Shown here in pieces: positions 47,996-57,371 of a stretch of DNA of 64,000 nucleotides (its first letter is position 1; each line of letters begins with the position of its first letter). The notes beneath the pieces are model-generated. The model was not told where the DNA came from and did no database searches. It saw nothing but the letters and a program-made list of their open reading frames with translations. The stretch is from Archangium lansingense (GTDB lineage Bacteria > Myxococcota > Myxococcia > Myxococcales > Myxococcaceae). Position numbers and translations under genes: made by a program. The DNA is taken from positions 10,710,501-10,774,500 of the forward strand of contig NZ_JAPNKA010000001.1 in assembly GCF_026626635.1 (NCBI RefSeq), in the 5' to 3' direction.

Positions 47996-48796
47996 TCACA
48001 TGCCCATGGCCTGGAGCATGAGACCGGAGCCGAGCAGCGACTGGCCTCCGTCGCACACCATGATGGAGCCGGTGATGTATGAGGCCGCATCGGACGCCAG
48101 GAAAAGCGCGAGTTGCGCGATGTCCTGCTTGGTGCCGAAGCGCTGCAGGGGCAGGGCCTGGGTGAGCTTCTTGCGAGTGTCGTCGCTGGGAGCGAGCCGG
48201 TTCATGCCCTCGGTGTCCTCGATGGGACCGGGGGTGATGGAGTTGACGCGCACGCCCACCCCACCCCACTCGATGGCGAGGGTGCGGGTGATCATGTCCA
48301 CGCCGGCCTTGGCGGCACAGACATGGGCCTGCATGGCCATGGGCAGGTAGGCCTGGGGCGCGGAGATGTTGAGCACGCAGGCGCCCGGCTTGCGCATGTG
48401 CTCGAAGGCGGCGCGGCAGGCGTTGAAGGTGCCGAGCACGTCGATCTCCAGCACGGACTTGAAGCCGTTGGAGGACATGCCCAGCGCGGGGGCGGGGAAG
48501 TTGCCGGCCGCGCCACACACGAGGATGTCGAGCTCCCCGTACGCATCGCGGGCCGCCTTCATGGCCTTCTCCACGGACTCGTAGCTGCGCACGTCCGCGG
48601 GCAGGCCCATGGCGGTGCCGTGCTGCTGGAGCCCCTTCACGGCCCCCTCCAGCTTCTCCACGTTGCGGCCGTTGATGACCACCTTGGCGCCCGCCTTCAC
48701 GAACGCCTCGGCGATACCGAGGTTGATGCCACTGCTGCCACCGGTGATGAACGCCACCTTGCCCTGGAGCAGCCCCGACTTGAACACGTCCGACAT
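47996..48796 (-). CDS. 2,4-dienoyl-CoA reductase, peroxisomal (DECR2) type SDR
   Basis: 266 residues. SDR fold with TGGSSGINLG for NADPH binding and CGAAGNFPAPALGMSSNGF. The usual catalytic YxxxK is replaced: the segment reads QAHVCAAKAGVDMITRTLAIEWG, as in peroxisomal 2,4-dienoyl-CoA reductases, which use another acid. PGPIEDTEGMNRL also matches that family. It reduces 2,4-dienoyl-CoA during breakdown of unsaturated fatty acids. ATG at 48796 has GGGGAG 9 bases upstream; ATG at 48805 would overlap the preceding stop as ATGA. The enoyl-CoA isomerase gene precedes it in the same operon. Confidence 0.88.
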   Translation of the reverse strand: MSDVFKSGLLQGKVAFITGGSSGINLGIAEAFVKAGAKVVINGRNVEKLEGAVKGLQQHGTAMGLPADVRSYESVEKAMKAARDAYGELDILVCGAAGNFPAPALGMSSNGFKSVLEIDVLGTFNACRAAFEHMRKPGACVLNISAPQAYLPMAMQAHVCAAKAGVDMITRTLAIEWGGVGVRVNSITPGPIEDTEGMNRLAPSDDTRKKLTQALPLQRFGTKQDIAQLALFLASDAASYITGSIMVCDGGQSLLGSGLMLQAMGM

Positions 48797-48801
48797 GTGA
48801 T

Positions 48802-49629
48802 TCATCTCCCCTGGAAGCGCGGAGGCCGCCGCTCGGCGAACGCGGCGAAGGCCTCGGCGAGGTCTTGCGACTGAAGGAAGGCGGAGTTCCACACCGCCAC
48901 GTAGCGCAGGCCGTCCGCCACGGACTTGTCCGCGCAATACTCCATCACCTGCTTGGCCCCCTGGACCACGAGCGGCGGGTTCTCGGCGATCTTCCGCGCG
49001 GTGGCGCGCGCCTCGGCCAGCAGCTCCTCGGGGGTGGCGAAGACCCGGTTCACCAGCCCCATCTGGAGGGCGCGCTCCGCGTCCACGTCCCCGCCCGTAT
49101 AGGCGAGCTCGCGGGTGTTCCCCTCGCCGATGATGCGCGGCAGCCGCTGCAGGGCGCCGAGGTCCGCGGTGATGCCCACGCGCACCTCACGAAGGGAGAA
49201 CTTCGCCTCCCGCGAGCAGAAGCGGAAGTCGCACGCGGCGATGAGATCCATGCCACCACCGATGCACCAGCCATGCACCGCCGCCAGCACCGGCTTGCGG
49301 CAGCGGGCGAGCCCCTCGGTGGCGCTCTGCATCTTCTCGATGAGCTGGAGCAACCGGGTGCGCTCGAGCGCGAGGTTGCCCTCGCCCAGGATGAGCGGCC
49401 CGAGCGACTCCGACATCGCCATCAAATCCAGGCCGTAGGTGAAGTGAGCGCCGTCACCGCGCAGGATGATGACGCGCACCGACTCATCGGCGTCGAGCAC
49501 CCGAAGCGCCTCGGGCATGTCGAGCCAGAAGGCCGGCCCGAGCGCATTGCCCTTGCCGGGACCCGTGAGCACCACTTCGGCAATGCCGTCCGCCTGCTCA
49601 ATGCGAAGAGACTGGTATGTCGCCGTCAT
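48802..49629 (-). CDS. Delta3,5-delta2,4-dienoyl-CoA isomerase-like crotonase (ECH1 type)
   Basis: 275 residues, crotonase fold. GWCIGGGMDLIAACDFRFCS carries the oxyanion hole and the Asp found in ECH1; KFSLREVRVGITADLGALQRLP carries Glu and Asp in the positions that ECH1 uses for catalysis (E196 and D204 in the rat enzyme), whereas plain hydratases have two Glu. This points to the auxiliary isomerase for odd-numbered double bonds. Its TGA overlaps a possible ATG of the reductase, so the two auxiliary enzymes are coupled. It starts 65 bases after the dnaE stop, with GGGAGG upstream of ATG 49629. Confidence 0.85.
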   Translation of the reverse strand: MTATYQSLRIEQADGIAEVVLTGPGKGNALGPAFWLDMPEALRVLDADESVRVIILRGDGAHFTYGLDLMAMSESLGPLILGEGNLALERTRLLQLIEKMQSATEGLARCRKPVLAAVHGWCIGGGMDLIAACDFRFCSREAKFSLREVRVGITADLGALQRLPRIIGEGNTRELAYTGGDVDAERALQMGLVNRVFATPEELLAEARATARKIAENPPLVVQGAKQVMEYCADKSVADGLRYVAVWNSAFLQSQDLAEAFAAFAERRPPRFQGR

Positions 49630-49694
49630 TCAGACCCTCCCTCGCGAGGAAGGGCCACTTGAGCAGAACGGGCGGGCAGCGTCCACGCCCGCGC

Positions 49695-52600
49695 TCAGCC
49701 GAACTCGACCACCTTCATGCCGAAGAGCCGCTCCACGGACTGGATGAGCTCGTCACTTACCTGCACCTTGAGCGAGGTGCTGCCGATGAGCGCCTCGGCC
49801 TCGTTGGTGAAGAGCAGGCTCACGGCCACCGGCGTGGCGCCCTCGTACTGTTTGACGATCTTCGCCAGCTTCTCCATCCGCTCGTCCGTGGCGAGGTCCA
49901 CCGGCAGCCGGAACTCCAGCCGCTTGGTGCGCTTCTCGCGCACGGCCTTGAGGCTCTGGATGTCGTCAACGATGAGCTCGACCACCGGCGTGTCCTCGTC
50001 GCGCTGGTTGATCTGCACCGTGCCCGTCACGAGGATGGGGTCATCGCTCTTGAGCAGCGACTCCCACTGCTCGAAGCCGGGCTTGGGCCCCTGCTTCGAC
50101 CACTTGCCGTCCTTGCCCATCACGTTGCGCGTGCCGTCCTTGCCGGGGAAGCACACCAGCTCGATGGAGCCGGACAGGTCCTCCAGCGTCACCCAGGCCA
50201 TGCGCTTGCCCGTCTTGGTGGGCCGCTCGCGCAGCGCCGCCACGATGCCGGCGATGGTGAGCTTCTCGTCCTTGCGCGCACGCGCCACCGCGGTGATGGG
50301 CCGGGCGTAGCGCTTGAGCTCCTTGTCGTACTGGTGCAGCGGGTGGCCCGACACGTAGAAGCCGATGGCTTCCTTCTCCAGCGACAGGCGCTCCTTCTCC
50401 GGCCACTCCTCCGCCTGGACGTAGTCGTCCTTCATCGCGGCACCGCCACCCGAGGAGCCACCGCCCAGCATGCCGAAGAGCGAGCTCTGCCCCGCCGCCT
50501 TGTCCTTCTGGCTGCTGGAGCCGCGGCTCATCGCACGCTCGATGCTCTCGAAGAGCTGCCGCCGCGGGCGGTTCTCGAAGTCGAAGGCTCCGGCCTTCAC
50601 CAGCGCTTCGAGCACCTTGCGGTTCACCTTGCGCGAGTCCACGCGCTCGCAGAAGTCGAACAGGCTCTTGAAGGAGCCCTCCTTGCGCGCCTCGACGATG
50701 GCCTCGATGGCGCCCTCGCCCACGCCCTTGATGGCGCCCAGGCCGAAGCGGATCTTCCCCTCCACCGCGCCGAAGGCCAGGTCCGACTGGTTGATGTCCG
50801 GCGGCAGCACCTGCACGCCCGACTGCCGGGCCTCGCCGATGTGCAGCACCACCTTGTCGGTGTTGTCCTTCTCACTGGTGAGAAGGGCCGCCATGAACTC
50901 CACGCGGTAGTGCGCCTTGAGCCACGCCGTGTGGACGGTGACGAGGCCGTAGGCCGCCGAGTGGCTCTTGTTGAAGCCGTACTCGGCGAACTTCTCCATG
51001 AGGTCGAAGATTTCTCCGGCGACCTTCAGGTCGACGTTGTTCTTCGCGCAGCCCTCGAGGAAGCCGGCCCGCTCGGCCTGCATGACCTCGGCCTTCTTCT
51101 TGCCCATCGCGCGGCGCAGCAGGTCCGCGCGGCCCAGGGTGTAGCCTCCCAGCACCTGGGAGATCTGCATCACCTGTTCCTGGTAGACGATGACGCCGTA
51201 GGTGTCCTTGAGGACGGGCTCCAGCGCCGGGTGCGGGTACGTCACCGGCTCGCGGCCGTGCTTTCGGTTGATGAAGACGTCCACCATGCCCGAGTCGAGC
51301 GGACCCGGGCGGTAGAGCGCGCCGGCGGCGACCACGTCTTCGAAGCAGGACGGCTTGAGCTTCATCACCATTTCGGTGAAGCCGCTGGACTCCATCTGGA
51401 AGACGCCGGCCGTGTCGCCCTCGGCCATCAGCTTCCAGACCTCCGCGTCCCCCACCAGTGGGATGTCATCGCGCAGGATGGGCTTGCCATCCGGCGGGTT
51501 GCGGTTGATGAGGTTGAGCGCGTTCTGGATGACGGTGAGCGTCTTGAGGCCGAGGAAGTCGAACTTCACGAGGCCCGCCGCCTCCACCTCGTCCTTGGCG
51601 AACTGGGTGATGAGGGTGTCTTCCCCCGGAGGCTGGTAGGTGGGGACGAACTCCCACAGCGGCTTGTCGGCGATGACGACACCGGCCGCGTGCATGCCAG
51701 GCTGGCGGTGCAGGCCTTCCAGCGCGAGGGCGATCTCCAACACGTCCTTGGTGGTGACGTCCTTGCCCTCCACCTGCCCGATGGCGGTGGGCTTCTCCAT
51801 CATCTCCTTGAGACGCGGCTCCAGCTCGATGGCCTCCTTGAGCGTGATGCCGAGCACCTCGGGCACCAGCTTGGCGATGCGGTCACCCTCGCTGAAGGGC
51901 AGCGCGAACACGCGGCACACGTCGCGCAGCACGCTCTTGGCCTTGAGCGAGCCGAACGTGATGATCTGCCCCACGTTGTTCTCCCCGTACTTCCGGCCCA
52001 CGTACTTGATGACCTCGTCGCGCCGGTCCTGGCAGAAGTCGATATCGAAGTCCGGCATCGACACGCGCTCGGGGTTGAGGAAGCGCTCGAAGAGCAGGTT
52101 GTACGGGAGCGGATCCAGGTCGGTGATGCGCAGGCAGTAAGCCACCAGGGAACCAGCGCCCGAGCCACGGCCCGGACCCACCGGAATCCCGTGCTGCTTG
52201 GCCCAGTTGATGAAGTCCTGAACGATGAGGAAGTAGCCGCTGAACCCCATCTTCTGGATGACGCCGATCTCCAGCTCCAGGCGGGCCTTGTAGGGCTCGC
52301 GGTCCACGGGCGGCTGGCCGGCGCGGAAGGTCGCCAGGTCGATCTCCTTGAAACGCTCCTCGAGGTTGGCGCGCGCCAGCTCCGCCATGAAGCTGTCCGG
52401 CGTGTGGCTGTCGGGCACCTTGAAGGTGGGCAGCATGGGCTTGCCCAGCTTCAGCTCCAGGTTGATCTGCTCGACGATGCGCTGGGTGTTGTGAACAGCC
52501 TCGGGCGTGTCCTTGAAGTACTCCAGCATCTCCTGGGGACTGGTGACGTAGAGCTTGTCCGTGGAGTGCTTCATGCGCTTGCCATCCGCGAGCGTCTTGC

Positions 52601-53270
52601 CGCTGGCGATGCACATGAGGAGCTCGTGGGCGCGCGCGTCCTCCTTCTTGATGTAGTGCGCGTCCGCGGTGGCGCACAGCCCGATGCCCAGGTCGCGGCC
52701 GAGCTGCTTCAGGTTCTCGTTGGCCTTCTCCTGCTCGGGCATCCCGTTGGACTGCACCTCGAGGAAGAAGTGCTCGGGCTCGAAGATGTTCTTGTACTCG
52801 AGCGCCGCCTTGCGGGCGTGGTCCATGTCTCCGCGGAAGGCCGCGCCGGTGACTTCACCACCCAGGCACGCGGTGAGCGCGAAGAGACCCTTGCTGTGGT
52901 CCTTCAGCAGCTCCTTGTCGATGCGCGGGTGGTAGTAGAAGCCCTCGCGGTACGCCATGGACGAGAGGTACTTGAGGTTGTCGTACCCGTCCTTGTTCTT
53001 GGCCAGGAGGATGAGGTGGTGGCCCACCTTCTCCGTGCGGTCCTTGCGCCCCTTCGGACCGGCGACGTACGTCTCCATGCCGATGATGGGCTTGATGCCG
53101 GCGTCCTTGGCCTTCTTGTAGAAGTCGATGGTGGCGAACATGTTGCCGTGATCCGTCACGGCCACGCTCGTCATCCCCTTCTCCTTCACCGTCTTGATGA
53201 GGTCCTTCATCCGGATCGCCCCATCGAGGAGCGAGTACAGGGAGTGCAGGTGGAGGTGGGTAAAGGACAT
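49695..53270 (-). CDS. dnaE: DNA polymerase III alpha subunit
   Basis: 1191 residues (E. coli 1160). N-terminal PHP domain begins FTHLHLHSLYSLLDGAIR with TDHGNMFATIDFY. The palm has PDFDIDFCQDRRDEVI with the catalytic Asp residues, GPGRGSGAGSLVAY precedes it, and PGMHAAGVVIADK and YQEQVMQISQVLGGYTLG mark the polymerase core. The C-terminal tau-binding and OB-fold part (KLTIAGIVAALRERPTKTGK) is present. It is the main replicative polymerase; a second DnaE2-type copy is usual in this group but not visible here. ATG at 53270 is chosen since the PHP domain starts there. The beta-oxidation pair follows on the same strand. Confidence 0.97.
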   Translation of the reverse strand: MSFTHLHLHSLYSLLDGAIRMKDLIKTVKEKGMTSVAVTDHGNMFATIDFYKKAKDAGIKPIIGMETYVAGPKGRKDRTEKVGHHLILLAKNKDGYDNLKYLSSMAYREGFYYHPRIDKELLKDHSKGLFALTACLGGEVTGAAFRGDMDHARKAALEYKNIFEPEHFFLEVQSNGMPEQEKANENLKQLGRDLGIGLCATADAHYIKKEDARAHELLMCIASGKTLADGKRMKHSTDKLYVTSPQEMLEYFKDTPEAVHNTQRIVEQINLELKLGKPMLPTFKVPDSHTPDSFMAELARANLEERFKEIDLATFRAGQPPVDREPYKARLELEIGVIQKMGFSGYFLIVQDFINWAKQHGIPVGPGRGSGAGSLVAYCLRITDLDPLPYNLLFERFLNPERVSMPDFDIDFCQDRRDEVIKYVGRKYGENNVGQIITFGSLKAKSVLRDVCRVFALPFSEGDRIAKLVPEVLGITLKEAIELEPRLKEMMEKPTAIGQVEGKDVTTKDVLEIALALEGLHRQPGMHAAGVVIADKPLWEFVPTYQPPGEDTLITQFAKDEVEAAGLVKFDFLGLKTLTVIQNALNLINRNPPDGKPILRDDIPLVGDAEVWKLMAEGDTAGVFQMESSGFTEMVMKLKPSCFEDVVAAGALYRPGPLDSGMVDVFINRKHGREPVTYPHPALEPVLKDTYGVIVYQEQVMQISQVLGGYTLGRADLLRRAMGKKKAEVMQAERAGFLEGCAKNNVDLKVAGEIFDLMEKFAEYGFNKSHSAAYGLVTVHTAWLKAHYRVEFMAALLTSEKDNTDKVVLHIGEARQSGVQVLPPDINQSDLAFGAVEGKIRFGLGAIKGVGEGAIEAIVEARKEGSFKSLFDFCERVDSRKVNRKVLEALVKAGAFDFENRPRRQLFESIERAMSRGSSSQKDKAAGQSSLFGMLGGGSSGGGAAMKDDYVQAEEWPEKERLSLEKEAIGFYVSGHPLHQYDKELKRYARPITAVARARKDEKLTIAGIVAALRERPTKTGKRMAWVTLEDLSGSIELVCFPGKDGTRNVMGKDGKWSKQGPKPGFEQWESLLKSDDPILVTGTVQINQRDEDTPVVELIVDDIQSLKAVREKRTKRLEFRLPVDLATDERMEKLAKIVKQYEGATPVAVSLLFTNEAEALIGSTSLKVQVSDELIQSVERLFGMKVVEFG

Positions 53271-53674
53271 GGCTGGAAAGTAGTCAGGAGAAGAGGGCCT
53301 AGCACCACATTTGTTCAGCGTGGAGACGCCCGCCAGTTTCTGGACAAGCGTCGCGTCTGGTGCGCGTCTGGAGCCTGAAAATCGGCCCCGGAGCCTTGTG
53401 CCACGCCCCGCACAGTGCGTGAAGGAGCCATCAGGTTGGGCACCACCTACACGGCCTGGCATCTGAGAAGCCCCTCAGAAGCCCTCCCGCCGGGCGGCCG
53501 GGCAGGCGTGTGGGGCCGGAGTCCACGCCGGGCCGGAGCCTCCCGCGCGGGCTTCACACTTCTTTACCCCACCCCAAAGCGCCCGCAACGGGCCTCTCGC
53601 ATTCTGTACACCGTCGCCGATTGACGGCGTCCACGAACAGAAAGCGGGCCTCCTAGGCCCTGGGAGCATATGTC
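53271..53674. other. Divergent intergenic region, dnaE and Spy-like gene
   Basis: 404 bases with no coding signal beyond frame shadows. It should hold both promoters; none was recognised with confidence. A perfect hairpin at 53646-53660 lies just before the Spy-like start. Confidence 0.5.
53646..53660. promoter_or_regulatory. GGGCCT-CCT-AGGCCC hairpin before the Spy-like gene
   Basis: A perfect 6-bp stem with a 3-base loop ends one or two bases before the GGGAG ribosome site and 14 bases before ATG 53675. In the mRNA it could affect ribosome access. It may also be incidental. Confidence 0.35.
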
Positions 53675-54139
53675 ATGACCACGAAGAACAAGCTGCTCGT
53701 CGCCGGTTCCGCCGTCCTCGCTTTTGTCCTCCTCACCGGCTTCCGCGGTGGCCACTTCGGCGGTGGCCACTTCGGCGGCCCTCGCGACCCCGAGCGCGTG
53801 AAGCAGATGATCTCCTGGCGGCTGGATGACCGGCTGGAGGAACTGAACGCCACCGAGGACCAGAAGCAGGCCATCCACGGGCTGAAGGACTCGCTCTTCG
53901 AGGACGGCAAGCGCCTCTTCGAGGAGAACAAGGGGGCCCGGACGCAGATGCTGGACCAGTGGGAATCGGCCAACCCGGACTCGCGGGCCGTGCACTCCAT
54001 GGTGGACGCGCGCGTGGACGCCTTCCGCGCCTTCGCCCACAAGGTGGCAGACGCCGCCCTGGAGGCCCACCGCATCCTCACCCCGGAGCAGCGCCAGCAG
54101 GTGACGGGCCACGTCCGTGAGCACATGAACGCTCGCTAG
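53675..54139 (+). CDS. Spy/CpxP-like periplasmic protein
   Basis: 154 residues. Hydrophobic N-terminal segment (LLVAGSAVLAFVLLTGF), a Gly/His-rich stretch (GGHFGGGHFGG) that could bind metal, then helical hairpins with two LTxxQ-type motifs (LNATEDQKQAI and LTPEQRQQV), the hallmark of Spy/CpxP/ZraP proteins. Such proteins are ATP-independent chaperones or metal sensors of the envelope. Length matches the family (about 150-170). No two-component pair is adjacent. ATG 53675 has GGGAG upstream. Confidence 0.8.
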   Translation: MTTKNKLLVAGSAVLAFVLLTGFRGGHFGGGHFGGPRDPERVKQMISWRLDDRLEELNATEDQKQAIHGLKDSLFEDGKRLFEENKGARTQMLDQWESANPDSRAVHSMVDARVDAFRAFAHKVADAALEAHRILTPEQRQQVTGHVREHMNAR

Positions 54140-54237
54140 CGCCCCCCCGACCTCCGCTTATCCATCCATGCACACATCCGGGCACAATCGACCCGGAGAA
54201 CAGTTCGGGGCGTGCCTCCAATGAGTACCCTGGAGGC

Positions 54238-55050
54238 GTGCCCCAGAACTACGACGAGTACAGCCGCCGCATCCGCGGCTACGCCCAATTCGCCGAGGTG
54301 AACGAATACGCCCGTGTCGTCGAGGGTGGTGTCGAGTACCCACTCTTCCGGCTCACGACACCCGGCGAGCGTTGGCTGGTCATCACCTCCGGCTTCCACG
54401 GTGAGGAGCCCGCCGGCCCGCTCACGCTGTGCCACTACTTCGCGGACATCGCCGCCTACGCCCGCGAACGGGACGTGGGCCTGCGCGTGTACCCGTGCAT
54501 CAACCCCTCGGGCTTCGTGGACGGCACCCGGTACAACCGCAGCGGGGAGAAGCCCAACAACGACTTCATGCGCTACGAGACGGCGCCCGGAGTGTGGAAG
54601 GGCGAGCTCACCCGCGATGAGTCCATCCTGCGCTGGGCGCTCTACGAGGGTGGGCCCAAGGAGACGCGCGCGGTGCGCTCGGATATCGCGCGCTACCCCG
54701 CTCCCGCCGCGGCGCTCGACATCCACCAGGACAACTACCTGCCGGAGCCCGCCACCTACGCCTATACCTTCGGGGACAAGAACGCCTACCGGCCCCTCAT
54801 GAAGGCCGCCTCGGCGCACGCCCAGGTCATCCGCAACGAGAAGGTGGACGAGCACAACCGCGCCGATCCGGACGGACTCATCGAGTACCACGATGGCAGC
54901 GTCACCGATTACTTCATGCGCTGCGGCGTGCCGCACACCACGGCACTGGAGACCACCACGAAAACTCCGCTAGAAGCCTGCCACGCCATCAACCTCATCT
55001 GGATTCGCGGCTTCATCGACCTGGCCGCGCGTGGAAGCGGGAGCACATGA
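54238..55050 (+). CDS. M14-like zinc carboxypeptidase / desuccinylase family protein
   Basis: 270 residues, no signal peptide. Zn site HGEE (His54, Glu57) in SGFHGEEPAG, NPSGFVDGTRYNRSG in the substrate-binding region and the third ligand in ALDIHQDNY follow the M14/AstE-AspA pattern. A late ETTTKTPLEA could hold the general base Glu. The substrate is unknown: a peptide tail or an N-acyl amino acid. The GTG start at 54238 is tight against GGAGG. The stop overlaps the aldo/keto reductase start (ATGATG). Confidence 0.75.
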   Translation: MPQNYDEYSRRIRGYAQFAEVNEYARVVEGGVEYPLFRLTTPGERWLVITSGFHGEEPAGPLTLCHYFADIAAYARERDVGLRVYPCINPSGFVDGTRYNRSGEKPNNDFMRYETAPGVWKGELTRDESILRWALYEGGPKETRAVRSDIARYPAPAAALDIHQDNYLPEPATYAYTFGDKNAYRPLMKAASAHAQVIRNEKVDEHNRADPDGLIEYHDGSVTDYFMRCGVPHTTALETTTKTPLEACHAINLIWIRGFIDLAARGSGST

Positions 55051-55931
55051 TGATTCGCCGTCCTCTGGGCAACACCGGTCTGCAGGTCTCCGCGCTGGGA
55101 TTTGGAGCAGGGCCGGTGGGCAGTCCAGAGCTGTCCGAGTCCGAGGCCGAGGCCCTCTTGAAGGGCGTGCTGGACGCGGGCATCAACCTCCTCGACACCG
55201 CCCCCAGCTACGGGCAGTCCGAGGAGCGCATCGGCCGCGCGCTGCAAGGGCGGCGGCAGGACTTCGTGCTCTCCACCAAGTGTGGATATGGCGTGCCCGG
55301 CGTGGAGGACTGGACGGCCCCCTGTATTACCCAGGGCATCGACCTGGCCCTGCGCCGGCTGCGCACCGATGTCCTCGACCTCGTGCACTTCCACTCGTGC
55401 CCCGTGGACGTGCTGGAGCGCCCCGGTGTGGTGGACGCGCTTCGGCACGCCGTGCAGCAAGGCAAGGTGCGCGTGGCCGCGTACTCGGGGGAGAACGCCC
55501 CCTTGGGCTGGGCGCTGCACTCGGGGGCCTTCGGCTCCGTGCAGACGTCCGTGAATCTCTTCGACCAGAAGGTGCTCGACTGGGCGCTGCCCGTGGCCCG
55601 AGAGAAAGGGATTGGGGTCATCGCCAAGCGCCCCCTGGGCAATGCGCCCTGGCGTCACAGCGAGCGGCCTTCGGCTCCCGATGTCGCCACGTATTGGGGC
55701 CGGATGCGCGCCATGGGGCTGGAGACCGAAGGCCTCGACTGGAGTGAGCTGGCCCTGCGCTTCGCCGCCTTCGTGCCCGGCGTGGCCAGCTGCATCGTGG
55801 GGACGACGCGGATGGAGAACCTCCAGCGCAACGTGCACGCCCTCGAGAAGGGCCCGCTGCCCGAGGCCATCGTGGAACGCATCCGCGGCGCGTTCCGCCA
55901 GCATGACCACGGCTGGGACGGGCTCATCTGA
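55047..55931 (+). CDS. Aldo/keto reductase
   Basis: 294 residues, an eight-stranded barrel oxidoreductase using NADPH. LDTAPSYGQSEERIG has the catalytic Asp and Tyr, STKCG the Lys, and HFHSCPVDV the His of the tetrad. The C-terminal cofactor site is GTTRMENLQRNV. It starts with ATG overlapping the M14-type gene stop, so the two form an operon; the aldehyde or ketone substrate is not evident. The last residues HGWDGLI are found in a subset of uncharacterised AKRs. Confidence 0.88.
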   Translation: MMIRRPLGNTGLQVSALGFGAGPVGSPELSESEAEALLKGVLDAGINLLDTAPSYGQSEERIGRALQGRRQDFVLSTKCGYGVPGVEDWTAPCITQGIDLALRRLRTDVLDLVHFHSCPVDVLERPGVVDALRHAVQQGKVRVAAYSGENAPLGWALHSGAFGSVQTSVNLFDQKVLDWALPVAREKGIGVIAKRPLGNAPWRHSERPSAPDVATYWGRMRAMGLETEGLDWSELALRFAAFVPGVASCIVGTTRMENLQRNVHALEKGPLPEAIVERIRGAFRQHDHGWDGLI

Positions 55932-56001
55932 GTGTTGAACCCCTCACTCAACGCATGCGGGGAAGGCATACCCCGGCGCTGACGGGTGGTACGACTCCTG
56001 G

Positions 56002-56952
56002 ATGATTCGCTCAGTGCTCATCCCCGTGGACCTCAGCCCGAACTCCGAGCGGGTGGTGGAACGAGCCGCGCTGCTGCCTTTCACCAAGACTGCGCGGGTC
56101 TCCCTGCTGCACGTCGTCCCGAAACTGCTTCCGCGAGGAGCCAGACAGCGTGCCGAGAGCGATGCGCGGAAGGCACTCGAGGACATCCGCAGGAGACTGG
56201 CACGAGAGCTCCCGAGGACGGCCGAGCTCACCACCGTCGTGAAGACCGGCACCCCCACCGTCGAGATCGCCAGGCGCGCCCGGTCCGTGAAAGCCGAGTT
56301 GCTCGTGATGGGGCGGGTTGGCAGACGCGCCCTCCGCGAGCTCTTCATCGGCTCGACGGCGGAGCGTGTCATCCGACAGGCCGGGCTCCCAGTGCTGGTC
56401 GTGCGTCTTCCGGCGCGCAGCCCCTATCAGCGACCTCTGTTCGCGCTGGATGACGACTTGGCGGCCCAGGAGATCCTCGCCTTCGGGTTCCAGATGATTC
56501 CTGCGCCGCGCCCCCCGCTCGCCCTGGTGCACGCCTACGATCCACCCATCCATGGGCTCATCTACCCGAGCCTCTCGCAGGAGGAGTCGAAGGAGCACCG
56601 GCGGCACTACCAGAAACAGGCCGTCCATCGCATCGCGAGCATGATGAGCCTCGCACAGCTCTCGGGGAGGGTTCCCGGGCTCGAGGAGGTGAGCTGGAGG
56701 CACTACGTGCGATATGGCTCGCCCAGGACGGTCATTCCGAAGACCGTCACCCAGAGACGCGCCGATCTCCTGGTGCTCGGAACCCATGGCCGTTCCGGTG
56801 TCGCACACGCCATGCTGGGGACCGTCGCGGGAGATGTGCTGCGAGAAGTACCCTGCGATGTCCTCGTCGTTCCGCCCCACCAGGAACGTGGAGAGCGGGC
56901 GCCGAAAAGCCGCCGCTCCAATCCCCGTCAGAAACGTGACCAAAGAGGATGA
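56002..56952 (+). CDS. Tandem universal stress protein (two UspA domains)
   Basis: 316 residues. Domain 1 (1-145) has the ATP-binding G-2x-G-9x-G-S/T pattern in GRVGRRALRELFIGST; domain 2 (about 150-295) has GTHGRSGVAHAMLGTVAGDV. The C-terminus is basic (RRSNPRQKRDQRG). UspA proteins accumulate on starvation and stress. It converges with the Mrp antiporter operon. Confidence 0.9.
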   Translation: MIRSVLIPVDLSPNSERVVERAALLPFTKTARVSLLHVVPKLLPRGARQRAESDARKALEDIRRRLARELPRTAELTTVVKTGTPTVEIARRARSVKAELLVMGRVGRRALRELFIGSTAERVIRQAGLPVLVVRLPARSPYQRPLFALDDDLAAQEILAFGFQMIPAPRPPLALVHAYDPPIHGLIYPSLSQEESKEHRRHYQKQAVHRIASMMSLAQLSGRVPGLEEVSWRHYVRYGSPRTVIPKTVTQRRADLLVLGTHGRSGVAHAMLGTVAGDVLREVPCDVLVVPPHQERGERAPKSRRSNPRQKRDQRG

Positions 56953-57020
56953 ATGTTCCCTCTCCCGGGGGGCGAGGGGAAATTGCCGCAGGCACTCTTC
57001 ACGGACTTACCTGAAAGGGA

Positions 57021-57371
57021 TTAGTCGATGAAGTAGCGCGTCCGGAAGGGCTTCTTCCGGGACAGGTCGTTCTCCCGGGTCCGCTCCCACAGCGGCACGC
57101 CCATGCGGAACGCGGCCCGGGCGATGAGCTGAGCGGCGACCGGGATGATGGCGAAGGTGAAGATGAGGGTGAGCAGCACCAGCGCCACGACATTGAGTCT
57201 CCACATCGCCACCATCGCCCCGCCCAGCAATCCGCCGAGTCCGATGGTCGCGGCCTTGGCCGTCGCCTGCATGCGCATGAAGAGGTCCGGCAGCCGCACC
57301 ATGCCCAACCCCGCCAGCAGCATTCCCAGCGTGCCGAACACCAGGAGGAACGCAGTGATGAGTTCCCTCAT
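57021..57371 (-). CDS. mrpG: Mrp antiporter subunit G
   Basis: 116 residues, three membrane helices. MrpG family features: GTLGMLLAGLGMVRLPDLF (with a conserved Arg-Leu-Pro-Asp motif), QATAKAATIGLGG and AHxxARAA-like end (AQLIARAAFRMG). The last gene of the Mrp operon; it starts within the mrpF stop (ATGA). Confidence 0.95.
   Translation of the reverse strand: MRELITAFLLVFGTLGMLLAGLGMVRLPDLFMRMQATAKAATIGLGGLLGGAMVAMWRLNVVALVLLTLIFTFAIIPVAAQLIARAAFRMGVPLWERTRENDLSRKKPFRTRYFID

Noticed and set aside
49617..53378. 1253-codon reading frame opposite dnaE
   Set aside because: Low-complexity Leu/His/Val-rich antisense translation. dnaE motifs on the other strand are complete.
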